In this document: positions 33,941-46,084 of the stretch, piece by piece
How the letters are laid out: the number at the start of each line of letters is the position of its first letter
Numbering within the stretch: the first letter of the stretch is position 1
From: Chlorophyllum brunneum
Taxonomy: Eukaryota; Basidiomycota; Agaricomycetes; Agaricales; Agaricaceae
Direction: 5' to 3'
NCBI GenBank assembly: GCA_963576785.1
Contig: OY756143.1
Span: 1,860,001 to 1,924,000, forward strand
DNA: 64,000 nucleotides
Program-made: the position numbers and the translations under genes
Notes under the pieces: generated by a model
Told to the model about the DNA's origin: nothing
What the model saw: the letters and a program-made list of their open reading frames with translations, nothing else
Databases searched by the model: none

Positions 33941-34216
33941 ATGTCTGCACTCGAAGCTCACATCACCATTCTTTATTTTGCAGCTGCTTCGACAGCTACA
34001 GGCAAAACCATCGAGCGAATAACCATACCCTCGACTGGTCTCACATTACCCTCTCTCAGCGAACTCCTTTCATCGCAGTACTCAAACACAAACCTTGCAA
34101 AGGTCCTGGAAACAAGCCAGTGGAGTGTCGATGAAGAAATGGTCGACGATTTTAGCTCTGTGACCTTGAAGGGTGGGGAGGAGGTGGCCGTTATACCGCC
34201 CGTGTCTGGAGGCTGA
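33941..34216 (+). CDS. MOCS2A: Molybdopterin synthase small subunit (MoaD/MOCS2A)
   Basis: This intronless 91-residue frame has the ubiquitin-like sulfur-carrier fold: ITILYFAAASTATGKTIERI at the start, a central LSELLSSQY helix, and VTLKGGEEVAVIPPVSGG at the end. The final Gly-Gly is where the thiocarboxylate is formed by the MOCS3/Uba4-type enzyme, and the EVAVIPPVSGG tail separates it from Urm1 and ubiquitin. It pairs with MOCS2B (MoaE) to convert precursor Z to molybdopterin for nitrate reductase and sulfite oxidase type enzymes. It lies 105 bases after thiamine pyrophosphokinase on the same strand. Both genes make sulfur- or phosphate-containing cofactors, but co-regulation is not shown. 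Confidence 0.93.
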   Translation: MSALEAHITILYFAAASTATGKTIERITIPSTGLTLPSLSELLSSQYSNTNLAKVLETSQWSVDEEMVDDFSSVTLKGGEEVAVIPPVSGG

Positions 34217-34487
34217 CCGGTCAAGGGTGGGGTTTAGTTACTCTCGGAGGCTGAAGGCTACGGCAGTAGTAGGACAATGCCTGCTGTCTGCCTCGTGGAT
34301 GATCAATAGCAATATTTATGGATGAGCATATGATGGCTAGAGTATCCATGTTCTTGTATATGTACACTACCAAATTCCTGACGATCACCTGGCCAGGCTA
34401 TTGATTTGCACTTTCGTTCTCACAATCTCACTCCTCCGGCCGCCCTCTCCTTTCACCCATCCAATCGCGAGCCCGGGCCGATCCATA

Positions 34488-35533
34488 ATGTCTAAATCCT
34501 CATTCCAAGCAACGCGTCTCACACCTTCCACATTCCTCGTTAAAGAATATAATGACATATTCTCCGAACATCCTCACATTTACGTCAAACTAGTCCCTTC
34601 GGCCGGTGCTGTCATTGTCATCGATACCGGTACAGGCGGGAAGTCCAACGATCCAGACGTCGAGGTGACCAGCCTACGAAAATTCATCGAGACCGTGAAC
34701 ATTGCAGAGAACAATAATCGACCATTGAATGAGGATGGAAAGATGGAATACGTAGTCGTGGTGACTCATTGTCATTACGATCATATCTGTACGCCTCTTC
34801 ATGTTTTCGATTAAACATAACTTGATTAATTGATGTGCACTTACGACAGTGGGCATCGAAGACTTGTAAGTGAGGTAGACGTGCTGGCAGTTCGGACTGC
34901 TAACCGAACCCCAGCAACGACTCCACTATCCTCGCCTCGGCCCACTCTAGGGTTTTCCTGTCACCAGAAAAGCTCCCTGAGCACTCTCTATGCGACACCC
35001 TACACCTTAGGACGCCCCAATACGCCCCAAAACTCGTTCCCCACGGTTACACCATCACCTCGCCAACGCACCCTCACACATCCCTTAACATCACAGTCCT
35101 CCATACACCTGGCCACACACCAGATGAACTCGCGGTCTATGACACAAACGAGATGATATTATACATAGGCGATAGTCTCTACGAGCATGAGCCCATCATC
35201 TTCCCAAAAGAGGGCTCGATAGTAACATGGCTAGAATCGGTGGATTACTTGATGGCGTTCGTCACAGGAAAAGGTGACGTGTTCCAGAGTAGAGATGGTC
35301 CTCTGTCCAGGGAAATCCTAATCAACGCTGGCCATCGGACAGCGATGCGACCGGCTATGGAGGTACTTGCTGACTCGAGAGCTTTCCTGGAAGATGTGGT
35401 GATGGGTAGGGAACCCGTGAAAGGAAGGCTAAAAGTGCGAGGTGAAGATAACGTGGCGTATGAGCAAGAGGGAGGGAGGTTTTCGTTGCGATGTCCAGAA
35501 AGATTAGTTGAGGAAGCACGTAGAAGGTTCTAG
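34488..35533 (+). CDS. Metallo-beta-lactamase-fold hydrolase
   Basis: The frame starts MSKSSFQATRLTPSTFLVKE and spans three exons. Zinc-ligand motifs of the superfamily are clear: AVIVIDTGTGG (Asp strand), VVVTHCHYDHILGIEDF (HxHxDH), ILASAHSRVFLSP, ITVLHTPGHTPDELAVYD (third His) and LYIGDSLYEHEPIIFPKEGS (bridging Asp). The C-terminus runs AGHRTAMRPAMEVLADSRAF, then helical segments. The substrate cannot be deduced; fungal homologues are usually uncharacterised, and some resemble glyoxalase II or lactonases. The middle exon is only 16 bases (34850-34865, coding part of LGIEDF), yet it is needed for the conserved HxHxDHI-LG context. The gene converges on CCDC174, with 54 bases between stops, so the 3' ends probably overlap. 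Confidence 0.9.
34850..34865 (+). other. 16-base microexon of the metallo-beta-lactamase-fold gene
   Basis: The exon TGGGCATCGAAGACTT is bounded by ...ACGACAG and GTAAGT. It joins THCHYDHI to NDSTILASAHS in frame and supplies LGIEDF, the conserved stretch after the zinc motif. Confidence 0.85.
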
Positions 35534-35587
35534 CGACCAACTCAGACGTTAGCCCATATCTCAAATAAGACAGAGCTTGACATGCAT

Positions 35588-36867
35588 TCATGGACCTTTT
35601 TTGTTCTTGAGAAAATCTTGCTGCAACTGAGCGAGGAATGCATCAGCATCGTTGCTAGAGGTCGCCTTTGAAATCGATTTCTTTGCTGGTCTCGGGGCGG
35701 GGACAAATGTCGACTCAAGCACAGCGAATGGGTCGACATCACCTCCCTGAGGCATAGGTTGCTCCGAAGCGTTTGGGGCGGGGGAGGGATCCTGAGAACC
35801 TTCTGCATGCGCGATTTTCGGCTTCTTCCTCTTTTCCTCCAGCTTCTTTCTCCTTTCTTCAATCTCCCGTTTCCTTTTTTCCATCGCCCTGCTCTTCGTC
35901 GATGTCTCTTGCATACCTTCCACCTCACCAGGCAGCACATCGACAGCTCCCGTCTCTTTTCGTGTCTTCTCTGTCTCCCCCCGTGCAGCCTTCAATTCCT
36001 CCATCTGCTTTCTCCTTGTTTCTTCATCTCCAGAAAATTGGTAGAATCCAGCTCCCTTAGCCCGTACCTCTCGAGAAGCATCATAATGTACGTTGAGTGG
36101 GTTGTTCTCTTCAGCAAACTCCCTTTCAATTTCAGCCATGCGTTCTTCCGATGGTTTGTATGTGGGGAAATGGTTGACTGGGTTATAGATGACCAGATCC
36201 TCATCAGAGTCTTGTTTATCCGCATCGTCGCGCGGTAGAAGCTCTCGAGGCACCTCAGAACGGCGGGCTATCCTAACACGACCGAACTCGTCCTCGTATT
36301 CAATGATAGGGTCACCATCGTCCTCCGGCGGCCCAGGTACGGTTAGTGACTCGTCCACGTCGTCGCTATCCGATTCATATCCACCACTGAATTTGTTATC
36401 GAACTAGAGGACTGTTGAGTACGCATACAATAACTCCCGCGAAGTACGCACATCCACCAGTAGAGCGTCGTATTGCTTGTCATTAAAACCACCAGATTTC
36501 CCTTTCCGTAGTTTGTCATAGATCTTAGCCTTGCGTTCAAGGACTGCACGGGCAGATTCAAGCGTTGGCTTGCTAATTTCCTCCAGTTGGATATCCCTGG
36601 AAGCACGTGCATTTACGCCTTTATTCTGGCGAGCCCATATTGTAGGTTTCTACCAAACCAATTTCCAGTCGGTGTAATGGCAGGTGAAGTGAACGAGCTG
36701 TGTGGACTGACCTTGTCGGGCCGCTTGACACCACCAACAACCTGAGTGCTCTTCCCTGCCGCTTTGCTTTTGGAAAATTCTGCTTCTTGCTTTGATAGTT
36801 CTGCTTTGAGATCGAAGAAAGAGGTTGCGCTAACGCCTTTCGCCTTGGATTTGGCGGTATGGGACAT
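35588..36867 (-). CDS. CCDC174: CCDC174 homologue (DUF4078 protein)
   Basis: Three exons encode about 370 residues. The N-terminus, SATSFFDLKAELSKQEAEFS, then KPTIWARQNKGVNARASRDI and LESARAVLERKAKIYDKLRK, follows CCDC174 closely (DLKAEL, KPSIWSKQNVGV, LEEKAKLYEKM). The DUF4078 core follows as LVDFDNKFSGGYESDSDD and PIIEYEDEFGRVRIARRSEV, then PTYKPSEERMAEIEREFAEE, NNPLNVHYDASREVRAKGAG and FYQFSGDEETRRKQMEEL. CCDC174 is a nuclear protein linked to the spliceosome or exon-junction machinery in animals. The C-terminal third is a highly charged helix (KRKREIEERRKKLEEKRKKP), then a disordered Pro-rich segment, then DADAFLAQLQQDFLKNKKGP. Exon 1 is 36867-36712 (52 codons) and joins in phase 0. Confidence 0.9.
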
Positions 36868-37307
36868 GGTCAAGGATTCACAAGTCACAAGCGTGTTAGT
36901 CACATCTCAGTTGTGACTGTCACACCAAGTTAACTAAGACAGGACTGCAACAAGACAACAACAACATTACAGTGGCGGAAGAACAAACACAGAGCTCTGA
37001 CAGTCCTATTTACAGGCCCGAGTTAGACACCCATTGTTACCATCGCTTGCCATCGCACAGGCCATATCACCCGACGTGTGAATGTATAACACATAGATAA
37101 ACCCCCTTTGTGAGACCCACGCAAAACTGGATATGAAGGAAACCCAGGTCAGCGCTCCATCTCCTGGCTCGGCCTAGTCCCTCTTCCCTTGGCCTGGTAG
37201 TCGGGGGGGTCATGGTATATGCGAGTGAGCCCCTTTTGGCCATGCGATTAAACGGGCGAATCCAATGCCCTTTCCTTCGCAAACTGTAGCCAGAGTCTTA
37301 GTCTGTG
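36868..37307. other. Intergenic, nothing recognised
   Basis: This is the upstream flank of the CCDC174 homologue and the downstream flank of the DUF6534 gene. A run of seven G is at 37204-37210. No conserved frame is seen. Confidence 0.5.
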
Positions 37308-38819
37308 TTATTGATGGCGCGTAAACCAGCAGCATACCATGACACTCAAAGAACCTTCGGTGCTTTCGGCACGGCTGGGAAACTGAAGCATAATCGCCTC
37401 CTTTGCACCGCTCCCGCCGATTCGGCTGGGTGATTGCGATCGGAGAGTGAGTTCATAGTCTTCTGTAGAATTCGGGTTTGACTGCGTCCTAATGTGGCTC
37501 AAGATGCTCTGCTGCTGTAACATGTGGATGCTATCCCGTCTACGATTTCGACCGTTCAGAGAAACCATAAGAGCGTTCGTGTACCTATGACATCCTGTCA
37601 GCGACGGTATGGAAAAGAAAAATGGAGGGCGACTGACAGCTTCCCTAATAGCAGAGCCCTGAATCCACACGAACTCAGCTTTACATTCTTGGGACAAATA
37701 CTTATGAAATAACTCACGGAGCTTGGTGAATGCTAGAATCTTTGTATAACTCATACAAAACAAGGTCGATCAATGCCGTCGCCGCGGTGACTGCACCGGT
37801 TTCGATAGAATGAATGACGAGCTTGTTGACCATCTGGCCAGTATGTTTCCAGGGTGACCCGCGGCTCGCCTCTAGTAACTGCAAATATTTTAAATCAAGT
37901 AGCGCGAGGATGGGACTAGAGGAGACCTACGATCGCTATCATAGTGCCTGCAATCAGGACGTCGCATGCAAAACTTCCCCCCAGCCATATCTAGATCCGG
38001 ATACATGGTATAAAAATACTGCATCAACAAAGAAATGACGAAACGTACCTCAACTATCCACGTTAGCTGTGCTATGCGTTCCCATGTCCTAAAAATGGCA
38101 AACTACAGTGGCATTCAGCTAGTTGAACAAGGATAAAGATATAAGGGCTTACGGAAATACCCCCATAGACAGCAGCACCGCTTTGTAGCAATGCAATCTA
38201 ATTCCCAATCATTCATCCCCAGGACTTTCCCAAACATGAGAGATTATTCGTACCACTACGATGATGGCCGACATAGTTTTTGCGACTTTAGGATGCTCAG
38301 TTGAGACTTGAAGAACCCATATTCTCCTATTGAGCAAGCAATTAGGTCGAGTGATCAGGTCGCATCACATACCCACCAGGCAAAGAAACATTGAACAAGC
38401 ATGGCGACTTTGACGGTAGTCAGTAGTGGAATGAATTGTAGAGGAGAATGCAACTCACTCAACCCACTCATAATTGACAGGCTAGCGGCGGACCAGGGAA
38501 GATGGCTTGCACTCAAACTTCCCCAACCTGCTACAAGCATCTCCCATGCATAATGCGTCACCAGCCCTGTTTGCAGTAACTCAAGCGCGAATAGCACACC
38601 AACTACACAGAGATGAGTAAATTATGAAACCAAATACAGTTATGCCCCTACATACCCAGGGCTTTGAGGCTCCGAGCGTCTTCAGGATATGTCAGGATGT
38701 ATACATCTAGGGTCGAATCAGACACCCGTCTCCGGAACAACGAGTGTGAACAATTGAGACTCACAAACTTGTGATATCAGTGTTCCAAGCAAACACCAAC
38801 TGAAGACCGTGCCCACAAA
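37308..38819 (-). CDS. DUF6534-type multi-pass membrane protein
   Basis: Spliced exons give the seven-helix layout common and highly expanded in agaricomycetes: FVGTVFSWCLLGTLISQV, then MLFALELLQTGLVTHYAWEM, AASLSIMSGLS and AMLVQCFFAWRIWVLQVSTE. TWIVEVWLGGSFACDVLIAG, VNKLVIHSIETGAVTAATAL and LIDLVLYELY follow, and the C-terminal signature is PALLLGKLYTNALMVSLNGR, then NRRRD. The cytosolic tail is Ser-rich. The GKLYxNxLMxxLNxR motif defines the family. Its function is unknown; a receptor-like role has been suggested for similar folds. An exon of only 21 bases (37638-37658) carries ALLLGKL. The first exon was not found with confidence; ATG at 38971 (MAEF, then a 140-base intron) is one option. 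The stop may be at 37308 or in a further exon. Confidence 0.75.
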
Positions 38820-39913
38820 CTACAAGATAGTTAGCCTGGCCGGAGAATTGGATGAGGCTGAATCATACGATTGGGCCGGTTCTGTGAAAGGACAGTGGTC
38901 AAGCAGAGGACGGTGTCTCTTTGGTGGGACAGGACATACATCGCAAGATCCATCTCTACGAATTCCGCCATTTGAAAAGCCTTTCTCCGCCTAGATGGCC
39001 TTAATACACCACGTTTTTCACGAGTTGAGTCGTCAGTAAAGCTACAGTGCACTGAAGCACTTTATAACCTTGAGAAGTGAGGAGAGGGAGGACGCAAATC
39101 CCAGGAGAAGGGACAACTGGGGGTGAAGCAGGGGGGAAGCTTCTTCAGTGTTGGATGCCTGTCAGGTTATATATCCCTTTTAGCATACTCTAGTTTATGT
39201 CGCACTATGCCAATCTAGCATTTTAATCCTAGTTGGTCATCAATATCATTAGCCAAGAATATGATCCAAACCAACAAATGGTGGGGAGGGCGGTACAGCT
39301 GTCTTCGTTGCGCCCCTGCAGATTTTTGCAGATTTGCGCTTGGATCTATCGCCGTTAGGTGGCCAGCCTAACGAACATATGAAACTGGGCACGAGGTGTG
39401 CCTATGTTGGGAGTCCTTGTCAAGTTCCCGCTCGGCAGGTTACTTTAATTGGGACAAGCAACTTTGCGCTTTCGGCTTGGACCTGACAGGGATAACGATC
39501 GAGTCAGCCGGAGTCCGCAGAAACATCCGAACCGCAGGCGCCCGTTCTTCATTTCGGAGTGGGAGGCGTCATTCTATCTTTGGATAGAAGATTGGGGAGT
39601 GCAGGTCATATAACTCCCCAGAAGCTTGCCCTCAGGGTGCGCCACTCTGCAATTTGAAGGTTGGAGTCCCGTTCGTACGGAGATTGTACCAACGTCCCCG
39701 TATCCCTCTGCCGAATGGTTTGAAGTCCCCAAGACAGAATAAATAAAACAGCGACACACGGGATCAATACAAAAACTGAAGACAAAGGGTTGACCATTAG
39801 AGGTAGTCCGAATATTGCTACACCAAGGCATTGAATTGAATACTATGATTGTGCTATGATCTTCGTACATATCTGTACCTGACAGTCAGAGACGCCTCGA
39901 TACACGGAGAGAT
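38820..39913. other. Intergenic (may include exon 1 of the DUF6534 gene)
   Basis: No conserved frame was recognised. The left end, to about 38971, may hold the short first exon and first intron of the DUF6534 gene. The right part is the 3' flank of the SDS22 gene. Confidence 0.45.
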
Positions 39914-41508
39914 CTAGACCCACGTTGCGTCGATTTGCGTAAGTTGTGGTAGTGCCAGCATGATTTTTCGTCGGTATCCCGTCATATCTGAAGTCTGGCA
40001 TGGATTAGCTTCAAGGTATAACGTTCGCAACGACTCGATATGGCGTAATTGAGTATCCAATGCGCGTAGATCTGGGACCTTGTTCCCGTTCATCTGGTTG
40101 AACGATGTTAGTCCGGAGCAACATGCAGGAAGATCAACAACAAAACATACCCAAAGTTCCTGCATGTTTGTCAGATGGGCAATATTCTCAATGGCAAGGA
40201 TGAAGTTGGAGCCGAGGTCCAATGTCGTCAATTTGATCTAAGAATGGAATCAAAACCTCTAGCAGACGAGGTGACAGGTGCCATGCTAACGTTATGATCT
40301 AGTTCCTCTAACCGTTCAATGCCATTGTGGCTGAGATAAAGCTGATCGAGTTCCTTCAGCTCTTCCAGATTTTCAAGTTTCGTGATGCGATTTGACTGTA
40401 GAGAAAGAATCTTGAGTCTTTTCATGTTCCCGAGCCCTTCTAGCTTGGTGATTTTGTTCTTTCCTAGCCATAGCTCCTCGAGATTGACCAAGGCGTCCAA
40501 CCCTTCGATTTTCTGTCATCAAATCAGTAAAGACGGCGGGGTCAGAGCAGATGCGCCACATACTCGGATCCTGTTGCCTCCGAGCTCCAGGCTTCTCAAC
40601 GTCACCGAGTGGTGGAGGCCCGAGATCCCGGAAATCTTGTTCTGGACAAAGTAAATCGTGTCCAGCGACGTGAGATATTCCAGCCGGTCGGGAACAGAGC
40701 GCAGCAAGTTAAACGACAAGTCTAACACACTGTGTCAAAAGTATAGCAACCGCCGTTAGCTAGTTCGTCACGGCTTGCAACATGGGCGGAAATGAACTCG
40801 AGCGCTAAGGTAAAAGTCAGAAGACGTACTTCAAATTCGGCATTTTATCCAGCGCCTCGCCGACATGTCTGATCTTGTTGTCGTATAAATCCAACTCCTC
40901 TAGCAAGACCAATTGATGAAAAACATTGGGATCCAGGTGAGAGATGATATTCTGGCGAAGACAAAGTTTCCTTAGGTGGTCTGCAAAGCGGGGAAGGCGG
41001 AGGTTCGCGATGGATCTAATTCGGCTGTGTAAGAGTTCAAGCTCCTGTGGTGCATTCGAATTTTGTGTTCACGCGACATATACAAATATCGACATCAGTG
41101 GCGAACATACTAGCAGACAAAGAAAGAAAGTCGAACATACGGATGTTTCGTCGGGGAAATTAGACAAGAAGTCACCATCGTCTCCTTGCTCTTCTTCGCC
41201 GAACCGGACATCTCCATCGTCTTCATCTGTATCCTCTCCAGGCGTGTCCGCCAGCTGCGTTTCTGGAAGAACCACACGCGCAGCGGGTCTCGACTTTGTC
41301 TCTCCGCTGTAACATGTCTCCGGCGTTAAACTGAGCGGCTGGTAAGGAACTCGTTTACTAACCTGGTTCCGTCCCCTTGTACTTCTTTGCTCTTGTTTCC
41401 CGATGCAGTTCCATGAACAGCCGCAGAGGTTGCAGGGGTATTCACCACTTCATCTAGGCTGTCGTTTATGGGTATGACGACTTGCACCTTTCTATCCTCC
41501 GATGACAT
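39914..41508 (-). CDS. SDS22: SDS22, leucine-rich protein phosphatase 1 regulator
   Basis: The spliced protein starts MSSEDRKVQVVIPINDSLDE and has a long acidic N-terminal segment (EDTDEDDGDVRFGEEEQGDD). About eleven 22-residue SDS22-type leucine-rich repeats follow: LRKLCLRQNIISHLD, LEELDLYDNKIRHVGEALD, LDLSFNLLRSVPDRLEYLTS, LDTIYFVQNKISGISGL, LRSLELGGNRIRKIEGLDAL and LEELWLGKNKITKLEGLGNM. LKILSLQSNRITKLENLEEL, LDQLYLSHNGIERLEELDHN, LTTLDLGSNFILAIENIAHL and MQELWMNGNKVPDLRALDTQ complete the array. The LRR cap closes it (LRTLYLEANPCQTSDMTGYR, KIMLALPQLTQIDATWV). SDS22 binds the PP1 catalytic subunit and controls its maturation and mitotic action. The match to PPP1R7 runs to the last residue, so the gene is complete. 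At least six short introns interrupt it, mostly within repeats and not between them. Confidence 0.95.
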
Positions 41509-43004
41509 TATGCTTTCTCCAAGATTTCAGATGAATCGTAAATCCAAGAAACTGGCTGATGGAGGCAGTGGATCAAGCGCTCACTAACACTAAGAACAGG
41601 TACAAAAGTAATCATGTTACGGATGATCGATTCAGAGCTACATCTGGAGTGGCTGTGACGTCCAGAGATAAGATAGATGGGTTGAGATCAACCGTACTCA
41701 TCTCTGCCCTCGCTCACTGTCCCGTACCCCTTGGACATCCTTGAACCTTGGTAGAGTGTTGTCCTCAAACCTCACCCTTGAAATTATCCGCGAGGCCCGA
41801 GGTCACCACTATATTCGTCCAGGATAGCTCCTCTTCATTCAGCAGCCACAAGTCTACCATGAGGCCTATCAAGCGATTTCAACTTCACACGCACAAGGGG
41901 GGTGCGGTTGTCAAGCGGCCATACTGAATTACAGCTGTATGGAGGATTTTACGTGTACATGCATCTAGCATGCAATATCACAATGTGTTAGAGTATAAGT
42001 AAGATGGGAGTGGGTGTATCGTACCATATGAGGCTATACATTATCAGTACCCTAATTTTAACAGTACTACAATTATAAAGCTTCATGGAGTAGACAACGG
42101 ACGCGAAGACGAGAAAACGAGGGAAAAACATCGGAAAACGGGAACGCACGAAAAGAATAAGATGTAAACACACGCTCAGCCACAAGGCAAATATCGATTC
42201 GTCAGAACCAATGCCACGCGATGAGCAAGAAGAAAGACAGAAGAGAACCCCATATATAATAGAACGAGTAAGGAGTATGTTGCAGTTAATAATCGGAGCT
42301 AGTAGTAAAGGACTATTCGGCATGAACCGTATCATTATTAAGCTGACACAAGAGCGGTTGCGAGGAGGTGAAGGCGAGAAATGCGTGGGTGAAGTGTTCG
42401 GAAGAGAAGGCGACGCGAAGACCGGAAAACGGGTAAGGAGTTCGTCCGAAGTTGAGGGGTGGGAATGGGGGAAAGATACGTCGCGCGTCGTGCGGCTAGA
42501 GGTCATGGTTCCGGCTGGGTCTCAACAAAAGTCGACCGCCGAAGGAAGAAAATCTGTCAAAAAGACGCATAGGTAGGTAAGGGTCAAAAGAACCGAAGGA
42601 TGCGAAAACCAGAATCAAAACCCGGATAACGAAACCACTGAAGAAAAGGAAATAGAACCGGAGGCTTGACACCGGGGGGAAATTCAAATAGTACTAGTAC
42701 TACAATTCCGTCAACGGTGCAGGGCTGAGGAATGAGGAATGAGGAAACTGTCCCATCAGATATAATCGCAGGTAAGGCATGGGGCCACGAGGATGAGTGG
42801 GGAAGGGAGATGCAGACCGAAATGACGATGACGGCGACAAAACAGCCACAGCTGTCATTGCCAGCCATATCGCCAGCCTTGCACGTGTATATGTGCGTAT
42901 AGTGAAAGTCCAGGCCCAGCCAAGATAAATGGTTGTCACCAAATACCAACCCAAATGTTCAGATTACCATGGCCACGGAACGAGTTGAATCAAAGTCGAT
43001 GGAG
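41509..43004. other. Intergenic, probably including a long 3' UTR of the PAS-GATA gene
   Basis: About 1.5 kb lies between the SDS22 start and the stop of the PAS-GATA gene, both on the minus strand. Frames of 121 codons (plus, 42211-42576) and 172 codons (minus, 41988-42506) oppose each other. They are low in complexity and without motif, so neither is called. Confidence 0.45.
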
Positions 43005-46000
43005 TCATTGACCACCAAGGACCAACCTCCTCCCATTCCTCCCTCCAACCCCAGGTCCAACTGGGCTCTCCGCACTAAGGGGTGTCAGGGGCTCCCTTCC
43101 TACATTCATCCCACCGCCACCAGCTTCAATGCCGTCGCCACCACTACCACCTTGTGCTGGTTCCACCACCCGGTCCATATAGGATAGAGGCGGTAATTGT
43201 GTTCCACTGCCTACAGCGTGACCAGTGGGGCCACTTTCATCGGCGGACTCGGTAGCCGAATGTGGTACCGACAACGGGGTCAAAGGTCCTGCCGCAGGTC
43301 CAGTTACAATGTTGCCAGCCTGAGACAAAGGTGACGGCCTTGTGGTGTACCCAGTGTGAACATAGTGTCCAGCCGAGCCACCAACGCTAGGAGGGTGAAC
43401 AGAGAATGCAGAGTGGGGCGAATGTGGGTGGGATCCCTGTGATGAATGTGAATGGGGGTGGGGGTGAGAAGGGGAATGCACGCTTGAGGGCGGAATCACT
43501 CGGTCGTGCTGCTGCGAAGGGGGGTGGTAGTGAATAAAGTCATTTTCCTGGTTTGATTCTGCCTGGGGGATCGCCGAAGCCGGAGTCAAAACGGAAGTGC
43601 TAGCAGCAGTGATAGCAGAAGGTGTTCCGGGTGTAGGTAAACCCAGCGATCCAGAAGCCGATGTCGAAGCAGGAGGCGAAGGCGACGGGGTCAACACATT
43701 CCCGATCCCGGTTCCAGGGTCTGTCCTGGCGTCGCCTCCCCCAGTGGCACCCGTGGCAAGTGCGGCATAACGCGCATGTCCCTGTTGACCGCTTTCACGC
43801 CCAGTTATACTCCCGCTCGGAGGGGTTCCGGGCGCGCCGTACTCCGATCCAGATCCAAAACTTCTACGCATGATGGTGCTGGCATATCCAGGAGAACCTC
43901 CGGCCGCAGCAATAGTAGCGAGTGGGGGTGTCATCGTACCAGCGGAGGCGTCCCTATTCTTTGACCTTATCTCTCGCTTCACCTCCCCACCATTTGAACT
44001 TCCATTACCTCCGACGACATGGTGCTGATTCAATTTCTCAGGTCCATCAGCCTTCTCTGCTTTCTTTTTACGGTTATGGCCAGGACCACCAGCCCCGCCA
44101 CCATCTTTTTTAGCTCGTGATCGGGCATATCGCAAACCACACCTGTCGTAGTTGAAAATCAAAGGAACGGGATGTGGTCAGATAATTCCAAGACGCCGAG
44201 AAAGAACAACCAACTTACGCATTGCACAACTCTTTCTTACCAGAGGGCCCTTTCCTCCATTCCGGGCTGGTAGTCGCACCGCAGCTGGAACATTCCAGGA
44301 TACCCGACGGTCTATTCCCAGAACCTCTTCCACTACTACTTGGAGCACCTGGGTTGTACTGGTCCCCACCCCTGACGTATCCGGGGCTTACACGACGTTT
44401 GGGTGGTGGGACAACGTCTTGAAGAGCATTTGCGTTTAACAGAGATGAAGCTGCGGGCAGTATGCTCGTGCCTGCACTGCTGGTGGGAGCGCTTCTTTGG
44501 TCTGCAGTAGGGTAAGCCCCGTACGCAGGAGATGGGTCCCGATAAACATCGTAACCGCCTGGCGATGCCTGCCAAGGCGGTCCGGGCGTCAGTGTGCTAG
44601 AGTATGCTCCTGAACGGAGATGGCTGTTACTCATGGACGATGAGGTGGATGAAGGTAGGGGTGGGAGAGGAGAGATCGGATGCGTGGGGCTCGGTGTTGT
44701 CCATTGCTGATGAGCAGGGGGTGGTTGGGTTGAGGGGTAGTTTTGCTGCTGTGCCTGAGACCATCGGGACGAGGGATAGGTAGAGGGTGACCGCTGTGGG
44801 GGAAGAGGTTGATGGGGAAGATATCCCTGATTATACGCAGGAGTAAGGGGAGGGTAGGAAGCAGGTGGGTCGTAATAGGAGGGACCTGACGGCGGGGGGT
44901 AGTTTGAAGCATTATTGACATTATACGTGAGCTGATGCTCCATAACGGCGGGGTTGGTAGACGCGCTGCGTATGGATGACTCTACCTTGTGGCAGGCAAA
45001 AATCACTGTACCTAGCATTGGGAAGAGGTTGGAGTAAGCACGTCTGAGGGAGGGGAAAAGGAAAGAAAGAAGGATACCATGCGGTATAAAGATGCTCTCC
45101 ACCTCGCCAAGTGAGGGAGACATGAGTTGGGTGGCCCTGTACCTGCGTGTGCAGCTCGTTTTGGCATCGTTTCCTTTCTGTAGACCTGAACCCATCTCCG
45201 CATTCTCCACGAGTTTGGCAAACTCCCTGCCCATAGGACCACTACCCTGATCCGGGGGCCATGAGAGAAGGAGCTGACGGCGAGGTTGGTTGGACAGGAT
45301 CTGGAATATTCTGGTATGGTTACTTGATGGAGATTGTGGCACGCAGATAAGAAGGCGGCGGAAAAGGAGTTGAATTTGTTCTGGAGGCATATACGGCGTT
45401 CCACACCAGTTTGTCCAGTGGGACTTGTGAAGTTCATCATTATCGCTTTGTGGATCGAGGTCGACTGTGGCGTGAATGAAGCAGAGAACTAGACCTTCGG
45501 CGGCCCAATTGATGACAATATCTACAGCCATATAATTGGCGTCTACTGATATTTTCTCTGCGTCCGACCATGGTGGAAGTGGGCCTGTAAAACCCAGCTG
45601 ACGGCGAATCTTTGACAAACGAGAAAAACGAACACTGGACGGGCTGAGTAAGACAAAACAATGCAAGCGATGGGCAGAAATACCGCACCGGGTGACGGAG
45701 CCGTGGAGAGTGCGACTCTCGAGGACGCTCCTAAGGTCGGTTTTTGCGGAGGCCTGCTCGTCTGGATGCACGAAAGAGAGAAGAGACTTCCCAACGAGAA
45801 GGTCTGCTTGGGCGTCGAGATGATAGGCGAGAACAGGGTCGAGGTAGATGAACTGGAGGTCAGTAGAGAGAAGGGCCCAGTCTGGGAAGGATGAGCATAG
45901 ATCGATAAAGAAAAGTAAAGAGACGTACAACAGCGAGTTTGGCCGAGCTTCGGGAGTACGTGGTGGTAGGAGTCCATCGTCAACGACAAACCCCAGCTGG

Positions 46001-46031
46001 CTGCCCGACTCTGAGACCCCGTCATCTCCAC
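43005..46031 (-). CDS. PAS-domain GATA-type zinc-finger transcription factor (WC-2-like finger)
   Basis: The N-terminal exon (46031-45929, MEMTGSQSRAASWGLSLTMD...) joins across a 47-base intron to WALLSTDLQFIYLDPVLAYH, then LVGKSLLSFVHPDEQASAKT and VLESRTLHGSVTR. This is a PAS fold at the very N-terminus. A conserved stretch follows (RQLGFTGPLPPWSDAEKISV, ANYMAVDIVINWAAEGLVLC, WTNWCGTPYMPPEQIQLLFR), then a Pro/Tyr/Gln-rich linker. Next is a GATA finger, ECSSCGATTSPEWRKGPSGK, then KELCNACGLRYARSRAKKDG (C-x2-C-x18-C-x2-C). The loop and SPEWRKGP match the WC-2 class, partner of the blue-light receptor WC-1. The C-terminal 380 residues are disordered and rich in Ser, Pro, His and Gly. An intron splits the finger between LCNA and CGLRY. 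Whether it acts in light responses is inferred only. Starts at 46025 or 45983 (MDSYHHVLP) are equally possible. Confidence 0.85.
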
Positions 46032-46084
46032 TCAGGGGCACAGATCTCCCAGATCCTGTTTGCACACGCTTGCCTCGTACCATA
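46032..46084. promoter_or_regulatory. Very short divergent region (PAS-GATA / ankyrin genes)
   Basis: Fifty-three bases separate the proposed starts at 46031 (minus) and 46085 (plus), or 101 if the PAS-GATA protein starts at 45983. The 5' leaders or core promoters of the two genes must overlap each other's transcribed parts. Confidence 0.4.

Noticed and set aside
37308..37763. Single 151-codon frame as a separate gene
   Set aside because: Its conserved part is the C-terminal exon of the DUF6534 gene. The upstream part of the frame is intron sequence.
41988..42576. Opposing frames of 172 and 121 codons
   Set aside because: Low complexity, no motif, and mutually overlapping on opposite strands. 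Most likely 3' UTR.
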